DNA of 64,000 nucleotides, from positions 124,001-188,000 of the forward strand of contig NZ_CAJVCE010000003.1 in NCBI RefSeq assembly GCF_910594985.1. Direction: 5' to 3'. Origin of the DNA: Paenibacillus allorhizosphaerae. GTDB taxonomy: Bacteria > Bacillota > Bacilli > Paenibacillales > NBRC-103111. The notes beneath the pieces were generated by a model. The model did no database searches and was not told where the DNA came from. It worked only from the letters and a program-made list of their open reading frames with translations. Positions 26,130 to 33,512 of the stretch are shown one piece after another. Position numbers and translations under genes: made by a program. Within the stretch, counting starts at the first letter, position 1. Every line of letters begins with the position of its first letter.

Positions 26130-27428
26130 TTATTTTTTGTCCTGCTGCGCAACGTACTGGCTGATTTTTTCCTCCGCGGTTCGAAGCGCCGTATTGACGT
26201 CGTTTTTGCCGGCCAAAAAGTTTTTATATTCCGCGTCGACCAGCTTCCGGGCTTCCAAGTAATGTTTGGAATACGTCGTTCCTTTGGCGCTGCTGCTTTT
26301 GAAGATGCTCTGGATATGTTTCCCTTTCAACAACGGCATATCCGCTCCGTAAGCTTCTTTAAACTTCGGATCCTTGAGCGGAGACAATCGGCCGGTCGAA
26401 CGGACGGAAGCGGTCTGCACTTCATCCGACAGGAGCACCTCCATCACTTTGAGCGCCGCATCCTTATACTTGCTCGTTTTGCTGATTCCGATGAGATGCA
26501 GATCGTACATGCCGTATTTGTTCGGCAAGTCGCTGTAGCTCGGATATTGGGCGACATCCCAGTTCAAACCCTCCGCTTTAATAAAATCCGGCGTGGAAAA
26601 AATATTGTACATCGCCAGCATCGCCGTCGTGCGGTTTTTGAAGAAGCCTTCCCATACGGAGCCTTTCTGCTGATTGCCGGGGATGTCGTTGATCGTTTTG
26701 CCGAGCTCGAATACTCTTTTGTAAGGCTCGCTGTTGACATGGATTTTGTTTGAACCCGGTTCGAGTATGTTTAGCGACAGCGGAAACGACAGCCTCGTGT
26801 AGCCTTCCGGGTCCAAGCCCCGGTATTGCGTGCCGTTGTCCAGGCGGGTCACCTTCTTGGCCAGCTCGATCGTCTCTTCCCACGTCATGCCGTCCTTCGG
26901 ATAGGCTACGCCGAATTTATCGAATATATCTTTGTTGTAAAACAGTGCATTGAACTGCACATTGTACGGAAGACCGAATAGCCCGCCGGCCGATACCGCC
27001 TTCACCGCTTGAAGCGAGTCCTGATCGAAACGGTTCAAATCGAACTTGTTTTTGGTAAATAGCGGCGTCATATCTTCGAAAAATGCAAGCTGCTCCTGAG
27101 AAGGAATCTCCCCCTGCCAGATCGTAAACAGGTCGAACTGTTGATTCGTCGCAATGACGTTGTTCAATGTATTCCCTTTGGACTTGTCGATTTTTTCAAC
27201 GGTTATATAGGGATACTTTTTCTTAAGCGGTTCGCTGATCAACTTGGCAAAGTCGGCTTCGTTGAATTGCTGCGTGTCGTACAGCTTGAGCGTAACCGGT
27301 TCGGGCGGTTTTTCTTGCCCCTGTCCTTGACCGCTGGTGCTAGTCGCATTGTCCGCATTTTTCGGCATGCAGCCGGAAAGCATCATCAAGAGGCAAGCCG
27401 CACTTGCCGTAACTAACCTTTTATTCAT
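26130..27428 (-). CDS. Extracellular solute-binding lipoprotein (family 1)
   Basis: About 432 residues, lipobox LSGC. It contains ISEPLKKKYPYITVEKID, FNALFYNKDIFDKFGVAYPKDG and MTWEETIELAKKVTRLDNG. It is closest to the SBP at 29.7 kb, as shown by the shared segments FEDMTPLF, QYRGLDP and MYDLH. The start is ATG at 27428 (AGAGGATG upstream); a longer frame to 27605 would invade the preceding sialidase gene. It lies 52 bp behind that gene and is probably co-expressed with it from module B. Confidence 0.9.
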   Translation of the reverse strand: MNKRLVTASAACLLMMLSGCMPKNADNATSTSGQGQGQEKPPEPVTLKLYDTQQFNEADFAKLISEPLKKKYPYITVEKIDKSKGNTLNNVIATNQQFDLFTIWQGEIPSQEQLAFFEDMTPLFTKNKFDLNRFDQDSLQAVKAVSAGGLFGLPYNVQFNALFYNKDIFDKFGVAYPKDGMTWEETIELAKKVTRLDNGTQYRGLDPEGYTRLSFPLSLNILEPGSNKIHVNSEPYKRVFELGKTINDIPGNQQKGSVWEGFFKNRTTAMLAMYNIFSTPDFIKAEGLNWDVAQYPSYSDLPNKYGMYDLHLIGISKTSKYKDAALKVMEVLLSDEVQTASVRSTGRLSPLKDPKFKEAYGADMPLLKGKHIQSIFKSSSAKGTTYSKHYLEARKLVDAEYKNFLAGKNDVNTALRTAEEKISQYVAQQDKK

Positions 27429-27480
27429 CGGAATCATCCTCTTCTTTCTTGTTCGTATTCGGTACAGGGTAACCGGTTTT

Positions 27481-29514
27481 TCAGGGCTTCCGCTTTCGTA
27501 AATTGGGTGTTGAAGCACGCGTGTTGGACAAACCGCTGAGGATGGACGAGAAGACCGGACTGCTCCTTGTGATCTGCAGGTCATAATCTCGCTGCTCTCC
27601 CTCACTTGAAAAGACTTGAATGCGAATGTCGTTGCGTCCCGCTTGCAGCGTAATCGGAATGAAATCGGCTCCGGCTTCGATGCGCGTGCCGTTCAGGATG
27701 AGTTCGGCTTTGGCCGACGCGCCGGTTACCGGTTTAATAAAAACCGTCTTCAATTCAGGAGGGACGACGGCGGTATAGTCTCTTTGGTCCGGGGAAAACT
27801 TCGGCGTCAGGTCAATGGATTTGGCCCCTCCGGCCTCCAGATAGCCTCTGTCGAACGTCACCGATTTGACGCTGACAAGCTGGTTCGTCCAATTGTATTG
27901 GTTCGTATGGTAGTAGGAGACGATAATACGGTCCTTCATAAATAGCAGCTGCGGATAGCCGTAGTTCCCTTCTTTCTCCTCCAGATTCGTAACCGTCTTC
28001 CATGTCTTGGCACTGTCCGCACTCACAGCCATACTTAAAGGCCATCGTGGAAGGACGCGACTCGCGCCGGAAGGCGGGCTGTTGTCCCAAACCATGTACA
28101 CGTTGTTCGTGTACGGGTCGCGCTTTACGCTGAAGGGGGCCAAAGGCGATTGGAACGCCGTCGGTTTCAGATCATGCCAAGTTCGTCCTTCATCGTCGGA
28201 AGTGACTTCGTATATATATCCGGCTGACGTACGCGCGTAAATTTTCACTTGGCCGTCTGCCAGCTGCACCGCTTGCGGTTCCTGCAAATTGTTTCGGACC
28301 GCTGCTTCGGCTGCGTCCGTACCGGTAATCCATTCCGTCCGGTTCCAAGTGCGGCCCTCATCGTCGCTGTAGTATACGCCGATCCACGATTTATCCTCTA
28401 GCCCTTCTTCGTAAAATTGTTCGTCCAAATAACCGACCGGCAGCAGTAATCGTCCGTTCGACAACTGGATGAGCCGATCGTTCATCACAAACGAACTACC
28501 CTCCGCCATGACGCTGTTCGGCTGCGACCACGTAGCTCCGTAGTCCGCCGATGCGATGACGCTGTACGTTGAGCCGCCGAACTTGCCCCTCGGTTCATTC
28601 CTCAGAAGCGCCAGAAGGTTCCCCGATGCCAGCTGAAGCACGCTCGATACGGTCCACTCGTGAAACAGCTGCGGCTGCGTAAACGTCTCGCCCTGATCGA
28701 ACGACTTGGCAAAATATGTAGCAATGCCTTTGCCTGTGTTAACCCAGGTCATGAGCAAGCTGCCGTCGTTCAATTGCAGCAGATTGGATTGCATATTGCC
28801 CGGCCCTGTAACAAAACGCTCGGACACGGCCTGAATTTGCAAATCGCGCAATCGGTTGGACGATCCGCTGCCCGCTAGGGTACCCTGCGACAGGCGAATA
28901 TAGTCCAGGTAGCTTTCCGCCGGGACGTCGCTTTGTCCTTTCACCCAAAGCACGAGACGACCTTCCGTATCGCTTGTCTCCATCTCAAAATCGGCTTGGA
29001 ATATTCCGTCCATAAAAATACCGGCCTTGCCGTTGTCGACGGAAATTTGCCAATCATGCCACTCCGTGTCAATTGAATCGATCACTTTGGCAAACACTTT
29101 GCTCGCGCCCGTCTGCGTATTCGCGTAAAGCTTGCCGTCCCGGTAGCTCAAAAACAGCCGGAATCGCCCGTCCGTCACCTGAATTCCGAGCGTGTCGAAT
29201 CCGTAAGGAGAAAAACGGCCGATGCGCGCCCTATACTCCAGCGTGTACGTCCCGGGTACCGTGATCTGCTTCTTCGTCAGCGATGTGGATGAATTGTCCC
29301 GATCATACAGCCTCAGCCATCCTTCGGCCGTTGTTTCTATCGTCGCCTTGCCGCTGCTTTTGCTCCATCCGTCCATACGATCCCACGCTTCGTATAACAA
29401 ATCGTTTGTCGTCTCGACCCCCTCCTTTTGTACCGCTGCCGCCGGCATCACCGAACCAATGATAAACGTCAACACCGATAAGATGATTACGCATGATAGC
29501 GTCCGACCCTTCAT
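27481..29514 (-). CDS. Secreted sialidase-family protein with lectin-like N-domain
   Basis: 677 residues. The signal peptide ends near AAAVQKEG. Residues about 35-210 form a concanavalin/LamG-like domain (GTYTLEYRARIGRF...DTEWHDWQISVDNGKAGIFM). A BNR propeller follows, with SFDQGETF, SADYGATW and two DDEGRTW boxes, then a C-terminal cadherin-like sandwich (FSPDQRDYTAVVPPELKTVF). No FRIP motif is evident, so it may be a neuraminidase-fold enzyme with another specificity. The start is ATG at 29514 with GGGGGGTG upstream. It is the first gene behind module B. Confidence 0.85.
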   Translation of the reverse strand: MKGRTLSCVIILSVLTFIIGSVMPAAAVQKEGVETTNDLLYEAWDRMDGWSKSSGKATIETTAEGWLRLYDRDNSSTSLTKKQITVPGTYTLEYRARIGRFSPYGFDTLGIQVTDGRFRLFLSYRDGKLYANTQTGASKVFAKVIDSIDTEWHDWQISVDNGKAGIFMDGIFQADFEMETSDTEGRLVLWVKGQSDVPAESYLDYIRLSQGTLAGSGSSNRLRDLQIQAVSERFVTGPGNMQSNLLQLNDGSLLMTWVNTGKGIATYFAKSFDQGETFTQPQLFHEWTVSSVLQLASGNLLALLRNEPRGKFGGSTYSVIASADYGATWSQPNSVMAEGSSFVMNDRLIQLSNGRLLLPVGYLDEQFYEEGLEDKSWIGVYYSDDEGRTWNRTEWITGTDAAEAAVRNNLQEPQAVQLADGQVKIYARTSAGYIYEVTSDDEGRTWHDLKPTAFQSPLAPFSVKRDPYTNNVYMVWDNSPPSGASRVLPRWPLSMAVSADSAKTWKTVTNLEEKEGNYGYPQLLFMKDRIIVSYYHTNQYNWTNQLVSVKSVTFDRGYLEAGGAKSIDLTPKFSPDQRDYTAVVPPELKTVFIKPVTGASAKAELILNGTRIEAGADFIPITLQAGRNDIRIQVFSSEGEQRDYDLQITRSSPVFSSILSGLSNTRASTPNLRKRKP

Positions 29515-29560
29515 ACTTTCACCCCCCTGTTGCTAGGAAAAGTAATCGATTCTCCCCTCC

Positions 29561-29643
29561 AGCAAACGCTTTCATTTTGTTTCGAATTGATTGTATCCGC
29601 TGCAACAAAGGCGTTTATTTCATTTTTTAATCAAATCATTTCA
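29561..29643 (-). promoter_or_regulatory. Promoter module B: TGAAATA-type repeats, -10 and cre
   Basis: Minus-strand order: TGAAATG (29643-29637), TGAAATA (29622-29616; 21-bp period), GATACAATC with TACAAT at 29595-29590, then cre-like TGAAAGCGTTTGCT at 29574-29561. All distances equal those in modules A and C. It drives the secreted sialidase and the following SBP gene. Confidence 0.72.
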
Positions 29644-29664
29644 TATTTTTTATAATTGATCCAA

Positions 29665-29695
29665 TAAAAAATCCCCCTGCGTAAGCAGGAGGAAA
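29665..29695 (-). terminator. Terminator after SBP gene
   Basis: On the minus strand, CCTCCTGC, loop TTAC and GCAGGGGG form a hairpin followed by ATTTTTTA. It ends the single-gene unit 29738-31039 just before promoter module B. Confidence 0.75.
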
Positions 29696-29737
29696 ACTTG
29701 TTTGGAGCAGCCGCCCCAGAAATGCGTTTTCGCGCGG

Positions 29738-31039
29738 TCATTTCTTTTTCTCGGTTTCGACATACTGCGTAATTTTCTCGTCCAACGACCGCAGTGCCGT
29801 ATTTACATCCATTTTGTCATTGACATAGTCGATGAATACGTCGCGAGCCATATCCATTGATTTCGAGTAATAAGGCGAAAATGCCGGACTTGCAGGAGAT
29901 TTGCTCTTAAATATGCTCTGGATGCGCTTGCCTTGCAAATAAGGAATATCCTGTCCGAACACTTTGCGGTATTCCGGATCCTGCAGCATGGACAACCGGG
30001 CTGTTTTCTTGCTCATCTCCAGCTGCACTTCACGGGAGAACAAAACCTCAAGCACACGCATCGCATCATCCTTGTGCTGACTCGACTTCGATATCATGAT
30101 CGTGTGCAAATCGTACATACCGAACGTGTTCGGCTTATCCTTGTAGCTTGGAAACTGGGCGACATCCCAATTCAATTCGGGATATTGTTTCAGGTTGTTG
30201 AAAATGTTGATCGATGCCAGCATTCCGACATTTTTTTCCTTCATGAATGCGGTGATGGCGCTTTGCTTCAAGTTGGCCGGTTTATTGCCCGGTATCGAAT
30301 AAATCGCTTTGCCGTTCTCGAAGCCTTTCCGGTAATCGTCGCCTGTAACCAGCGAGCGGCTTGTTTTGAGGTCTACAAGATTCAGCCCGAGCGGAAATAA
30401 TATGCGAGTGAGGTGATCGGGGTCCAAACCGCGATACTGCACCCCATTATCCAAACGGGTCACTTTCTTGCCGAGCTCAATCGCATCGTCCCATGTCATG
30501 CCGTCCTGCGGGTACGGTACCCCGAACTTCTCGAACACGTCTTTATTATAGTAGAGCGCATTGAATTGCTGCGCGAACGGCACACCGTACAATTCGCCTT
30601 GATCGGAAATGGATCTCATCGTGTCGAGCGACAACTGGTCAAAACGTTTCAGGTCGAATTGCCGCTTGACCGCCAGCGGAGTCATATCTTCGTACAGCCC
30701 AAGATCTTTAAAGGAAGGGATATTCCCGTTCCACATGGCGATGAGATCGATTTGCTGGCCGGCTGCTACCACTTTCTCGATGTTCGTTTCTTTCCCTAAA
30801 GTAATGGTGATGTGCGGATATTTTTTCTTCAGCGGTTCAACGAACAAGAGTTCAAAATCCTCTTGGGTAAAAAATATTTGATGCTGGAATAAATTGAGCG
30901 TTACCGGCGTCAGTGTCTCCGCCTTCACCTCCTGCTCCTTCTTGCCCGGCGTTTGTGCTTCCCCTGCTCCCCCGGCGCATCCGCTGAGTACACCCGCTAT
31001 CATAATTCCCGCCATACTAGCCTTCCATTTCTTGTTCAT
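29738..31039 (-). CDS. Extracellular solute-binding lipoprotein (family 1)
   Basis: 433 residues, lipobox LSGC. It has VEPLKKKYPHITITLGKE, AAGQQIDLIAMWNGNIP, FKDLGLYEDMTPLAVKRQF and YYNKDVFEKFGVPYPQDG. The start is ATG at 31039 after GGGGGATT. It is transcribed alone from module C and terminated at 29.67 kb. A decayed close paralogue lies directly upstream. Transport permease and ATPase genes must be elsewhere. Confidence 0.9.
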   Translation of the reverse strand: MNKKWKASMAGIMIAGVLSGCAGGAGEAQTPGKKEQEVKAETLTPVTLNLFQHQIFFTQEDFELLFVEPLKKKYPHITITLGKETNIEKVVAAGQQIDLIAMWNGNIPSFKDLGLYEDMTPLAVKRQFDLKRFDQLSLDTMRSISDQGELYGVPFAQQFNALYYNKDVFEKFGVPYPQDGMTWDDAIELGKKVTRLDNGVQYRGLDPDHLTRILFPLGLNLVDLKTSRSLVTGDDYRKGFENGKAIYSIPGNKPANLKQSAITAFMKEKNVGMLASINIFNNLKQYPELNWDVAQFPSYKDKPNTFGMYDLHTIMISKSSQHKDDAMRVLEVLFSREVQLEMSKKTARLSMLQDPEYRKVFGQDIPYLQGKRIQSIFKSKSPASPAFSPYYSKSMDMARDVFIDYVNDKMDVNTALRSLDEKITQYVETEKKK

Positions 31040-31103
31040 CTATAATCCCCCATTTGCATACAGCTATTCAGCCGCATGAATTCCAGAATAAAATCGGCAC
31101 GAT

Positions 31104-31186
31104 TGAAAGTGCTTACATTCATGTGCAAGTTGATTGTATCTCTTTTTACGCTGTCGATTATTTCATTTTTTAACCGGAATATTTCA
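31104..31186 (-). promoter_or_regulatory. Promoter module C: TGAAATA repeats, -10 and cre
   Basis: Minus-strand order: TGAAATA (31186-31180), TGAAATA (31165-31159; 21-bp period), GATACAATC with TACAAT at 31138-31133, then cre-like TGTAAGCACTTTCA at 31117-31104 (13 of 14 consensus positions). Spacing is the same as in modules A and B. It drives the SBP gene at 29738-31039. Confidence 0.75.
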
Positions 31187-31370
31187 TTTTTTATGCGTAA
31201 CGATACATGGCGTCATATCCTCATATAAGCCGAAATGCTGAAACGTATGAGGGTATTTTTTGTTCACGGGTTCGGCGATCAGGAGATCGTTCGACTCCCT
31301 TTTCAGAGCACCCGCCGATGAGCTCTGCCAATAAAAGAACCGCCAATCGTACCGAGCGCTTTTTGTCCAT
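31184..31370 (-). pseudogene. Decayed solute-binding lipoprotein gene
   Basis: From an ATG at 31370 with AGAGGGG upstream, a lipoprotein start is readable (MDKKRSVRLAVLLL, then IGGC). After a frameshift another frame gives LLIAEPVNKKYPH joined directly to GLYEDMTP. The intact neighbour has the same two blocks separated by about 45 residues. The gene has therefore lost an internal piece and everything after GLYEDMTP, where the sequence runs into the distal TGAAATA repeat of module C. Confidence 0.75.
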
Positions 31371-31480
31371 TGAATGTCCCCTCTCCGCTTCACACAGCTT
31401 GACATCCGCATGAATATCACTATATAAATTTTGAATAATTCCCACTTATTATGATAAAGTATATAAATAACGTGTTCAAT

Positions 31481-31515
31481 TCAATCATTTTCGCAATAAT
31501 ATCAATATTTTCGCA
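31481..31515. repeat. Direct repeat upstream of second AraC gene
   Basis: TCAATCATTTTCGCA and TCAATATTTTCGCA recur about 20-21 bp apart, ending 37 bp before the AraC start codon. The spacing matches two helical turns, as in the operators of modules A-C, but the repeat unit differs. It may be an operator for this AraC protein or for the lost promoter of the SBP pseudogene. Confidence 0.45.
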
Positions 31516-31551
31516 TTCGATGTCATCAACCGCAGTTTGGAGGAAGTCGCC

Positions 31552-32403
31552 ATGATCCGCAACGGAAACGTACATCTGACCATTAATGGAAACGTTTACT
31601 TAACGATTACCGAGCTCGAACGCAGACTGCCAATCTATTTGACCTGCGTAGGCAAATGGAAAAATCAATATCCGATCACTCGCCAAAATGACTATCCCGA
31701 TTATCAGTGGATTCAGTGCACAAGCGGACAAGGCGTACTAAAGTCCGCCGGCATGCAATATTCGATCAAGGCAGGTCAAGGCATGCTGCTGTACCCTTAC
31801 GAAGCACACGAGTATTACGCAACCGAGGAGCCGTGGGGCGTATGGTGGCTCTCGTTCAACGGGACGCAGGCGCCGAGCATGCTGCGAACGCTGCAGTTCG
31901 AAGGGACGCAGGTGATGCATGTTACGCATCCCGAGCCGCTGATCGACAAGTTCGCATTGCTGCAGAGCAGAGCTGCCCTGAGCGAGCAAATCAACAGTGT
32001 CGAGTGCTCGGGCATTGTATATAACATGATCCTCGATTTGTACCGATACGGCGCGCTCACCGACATTCAATCCAGACAGCGCTATTATACGCAGCTGACG
32101 CCCGCCCTCAAACTGATTGAGGAAAAGCATCATCTGCCGCTGACGCTCGGCGACATCGCTTCTTCTTTAGGCGTATCCGAGCAGCATACGTGCCTTCTGT
32201 TCCAAAAGACGTTCGGCATGCGGCCGTTTGCTTATGTCACGCAAGTGCGTCTGCGCAAAGCGAAGGAGCTGCTGCTGCGCGCGCCCGAGCTTCCCGTATC
32301 GGAAGTGGCGCGAAGCGTCGGCTACGAACATACCAGCTACTTTATTCATTTATTCAAGCAGAAGGAAAATCGAACGCCGCAGCAATTTCGAAACTATTCC
32401 TGA
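31552..32403 (+). CDS. AraC family transcriptional regulator
   Basis: 283 residues. The AraC-type cupin domain (GQGMLLYPYEAHEYYATEEPW) is followed by a C-terminal double HTH (LTLGDIASSLGVSEQHTCLLF; VSEVARSVGYEHTSYFIHLF, ending NRTPQQFRNYS). The start is ATG at 31552, with GGAGG 8 bases upstream. It is divergent from the SBP pseudogene and module C. It could control module C; which AraC binds which site is unknown. Confidence 0.9.
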   Translation: MIRNGNVHLTINGNVYLTITELERRLPIYLTCVGKWKNQYPITRQNDYPDYQWIQCTSGQGVLKSAGMQYSIKAGQGMLLYPYEAHEYYATEEPWGVWWLSFNGTQAPSMLRTLQFEGTQVMHVTHPEPLIDKFALLQSRAALSEQINSVECSGIVYNMILDLYRYGALTDIQSRQRYYTQLTPALKLIEEKHHLPLTLGDIASSLGVSEQHTCLLFQKTFGMRPFAYVTQVRLRKAKELLLRAPELPVSEVARSVGYEHTSYFIHLFKQKENRTPQQFRNYS

Positions 32404-32514
32404 ATGGAGTGCGTCCGCCGCGAACTACAAACGCAAACGGGCACTCCCTTCCGTCGAGCCTGCTCGAGGATGAAATGCCCGTCGCGTATGTTGCCGGCTG
32501 GCGGCTATATGCCG

Positions 32515-32718
32515 TTACAGCAGCTTTTTCACTTCGGTAATGGCGGACGGGTTGTCCGCTTGTTCGTTGTCCTCCACGATGCCGCGGGTGGAATTGCGAA
32601 ACTCTCGAAGCGTATCCCCGAACGCGCGACCGAGCTGTGGCAGCTTGGACGGTCCGAAGACGATCAATGCGATCGCTAGAATCAAGAGTAAACCGGAAAC
32701 GCCGATATTGTTGAACAT
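32515..32718 (-). CDS. tatA: Sec-independent translocase subunit TatA
   Basis: 67 residues. A short N-terminal helix (IGVSGLLLILAIALIVFGP) and hinge are followed by the amphipathic helix KLPQLGRAFGDTLREFRNS and a charged tail, as in TatA/E. It forms the export pore for folded proteins together with TatC. The start is ATG at 32718 after AGAGGAGG. It is 33 bp downstream of tatC. The cluster also encodes a Tat-signal protein three kilobases away. Confidence 0.92.
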   Translation of the reverse strand: MFNNIGVSGLLLILAIALIVFGPSKLPQLGRAFGDTLREFRNSTRGIVEDNEQADNPSAITEVKKLL

Positions 32719-32750
32719 TGTGAAATCCTCCTCTTTCTCTTCATTGCAAG

Positions 32751-33479
32751 TCAGCCGTTCGACATGCTCTCCTGCATGGACCGCCATTGTTTGCCCGATA
32801 CGGCGACGCTGATTTCAAACAGCAAAATGAGCGGAATCGTGACCGACAGGTGGGAAACCATGTCCGGCGGTGAAATGCAGGAGCCCGTAATCGCCAAGCC
32901 GACGTAAGCATATTTTCGCGTCTTTCGGATAAGTTCCGGCGTAAGCAGACCGATTCTCGTCAAAAACAGCATCACCACCGGAAGCTCGAAGGCAATCGCC
33001 ATCGGAAAGACGATATCGAACAGAAACGAAAAGTAGCGGTCGATGCCGTACGTCTCGACAGCGCCGATGGATTGATTCATTTTCTTCATGAACCGCAGCA
33101 TCATGGGAAACACGACCAAGTAGCTGAACGCCACGCCGGACAGGAAGAGCGCGAAGGCGGCAGGAATATACGGCAGCGTGCCTTTTGCTTCCGTCTCGGT
33201 CAAACCCGGCTTCACGAACGCCCACAGCTGATACAGCAGCACCGGCAAAGTGAACAAAACCGCGAACAGCAGCGCGCATTTCATATAGATCATAAGCCCG
33301 TCCGTAAACGAAAAGACGTTCCATTCAATATCCGCCGCCATCGGCTGCGTTTTGATGTAGCGCAAGACGCTCGGTGAAAAATACAATCCGGCGCACAGCG
33401 TCGCTACAAACCATCCGGCCGCCACCGCCAGCCTCTTGCGGACTTCCGTCAAATGAAAAATCCAGTCTTCCTGCTCCAT
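32751..33479 (-). CDS. tatC: Sec-independent translocase subunit TatC
   Basis: A 242-residue, six-helix membrane protein that reads twin-arginine signal peptides. It has HLTEVRKRL at the N-terminus with the conserved Glu, FTLPVLLYQLWAFVKPGL in the second helix/loop region, and FPMAIAFELPVVMLFLTRIG. The start is ATG at 33479 after GGGAGGG. It lies 33 bp downstream of the GMC oxidoreductase gene, suggesting a dedicated Tat pair for that enzyme complex. Confidence 0.93.
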   Translation of the reverse strand: MEQEDWIFHLTEVRKRLAVAAGWFVATLCAGLYFSPSVLRYIKTQPMAADIEWNVFSFTDGLMIYMKCALLFAVLFTLPVLLYQLWAFVKPGLTETEAKGTLPYIPAAFALFLSGVAFSYLVVFPMMLRFMKKMNQSIGAVETYGIDRYFSFLFDIVFPMAIAFELPVVMLFLTRIGLLTPELIRKTRKYAYVGLAITGSCISPPDMVSHLSVTIPLILLFEISVAVSGKQWRSMQESMSNG

Positions 33480-33512
33480 TCAGCCCTCCCTGCTCGCTTT
33501 GCGGCAGCGCCG

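Noticed and set aside
32404..32514. Possible terminator between the second AraC gene and tatA
   Set aside because: Inverted repeats such as GGAGTGC/GCACTCC and ACGGGCA/TGCCCGT exist, but loops are long and there is no T-run.
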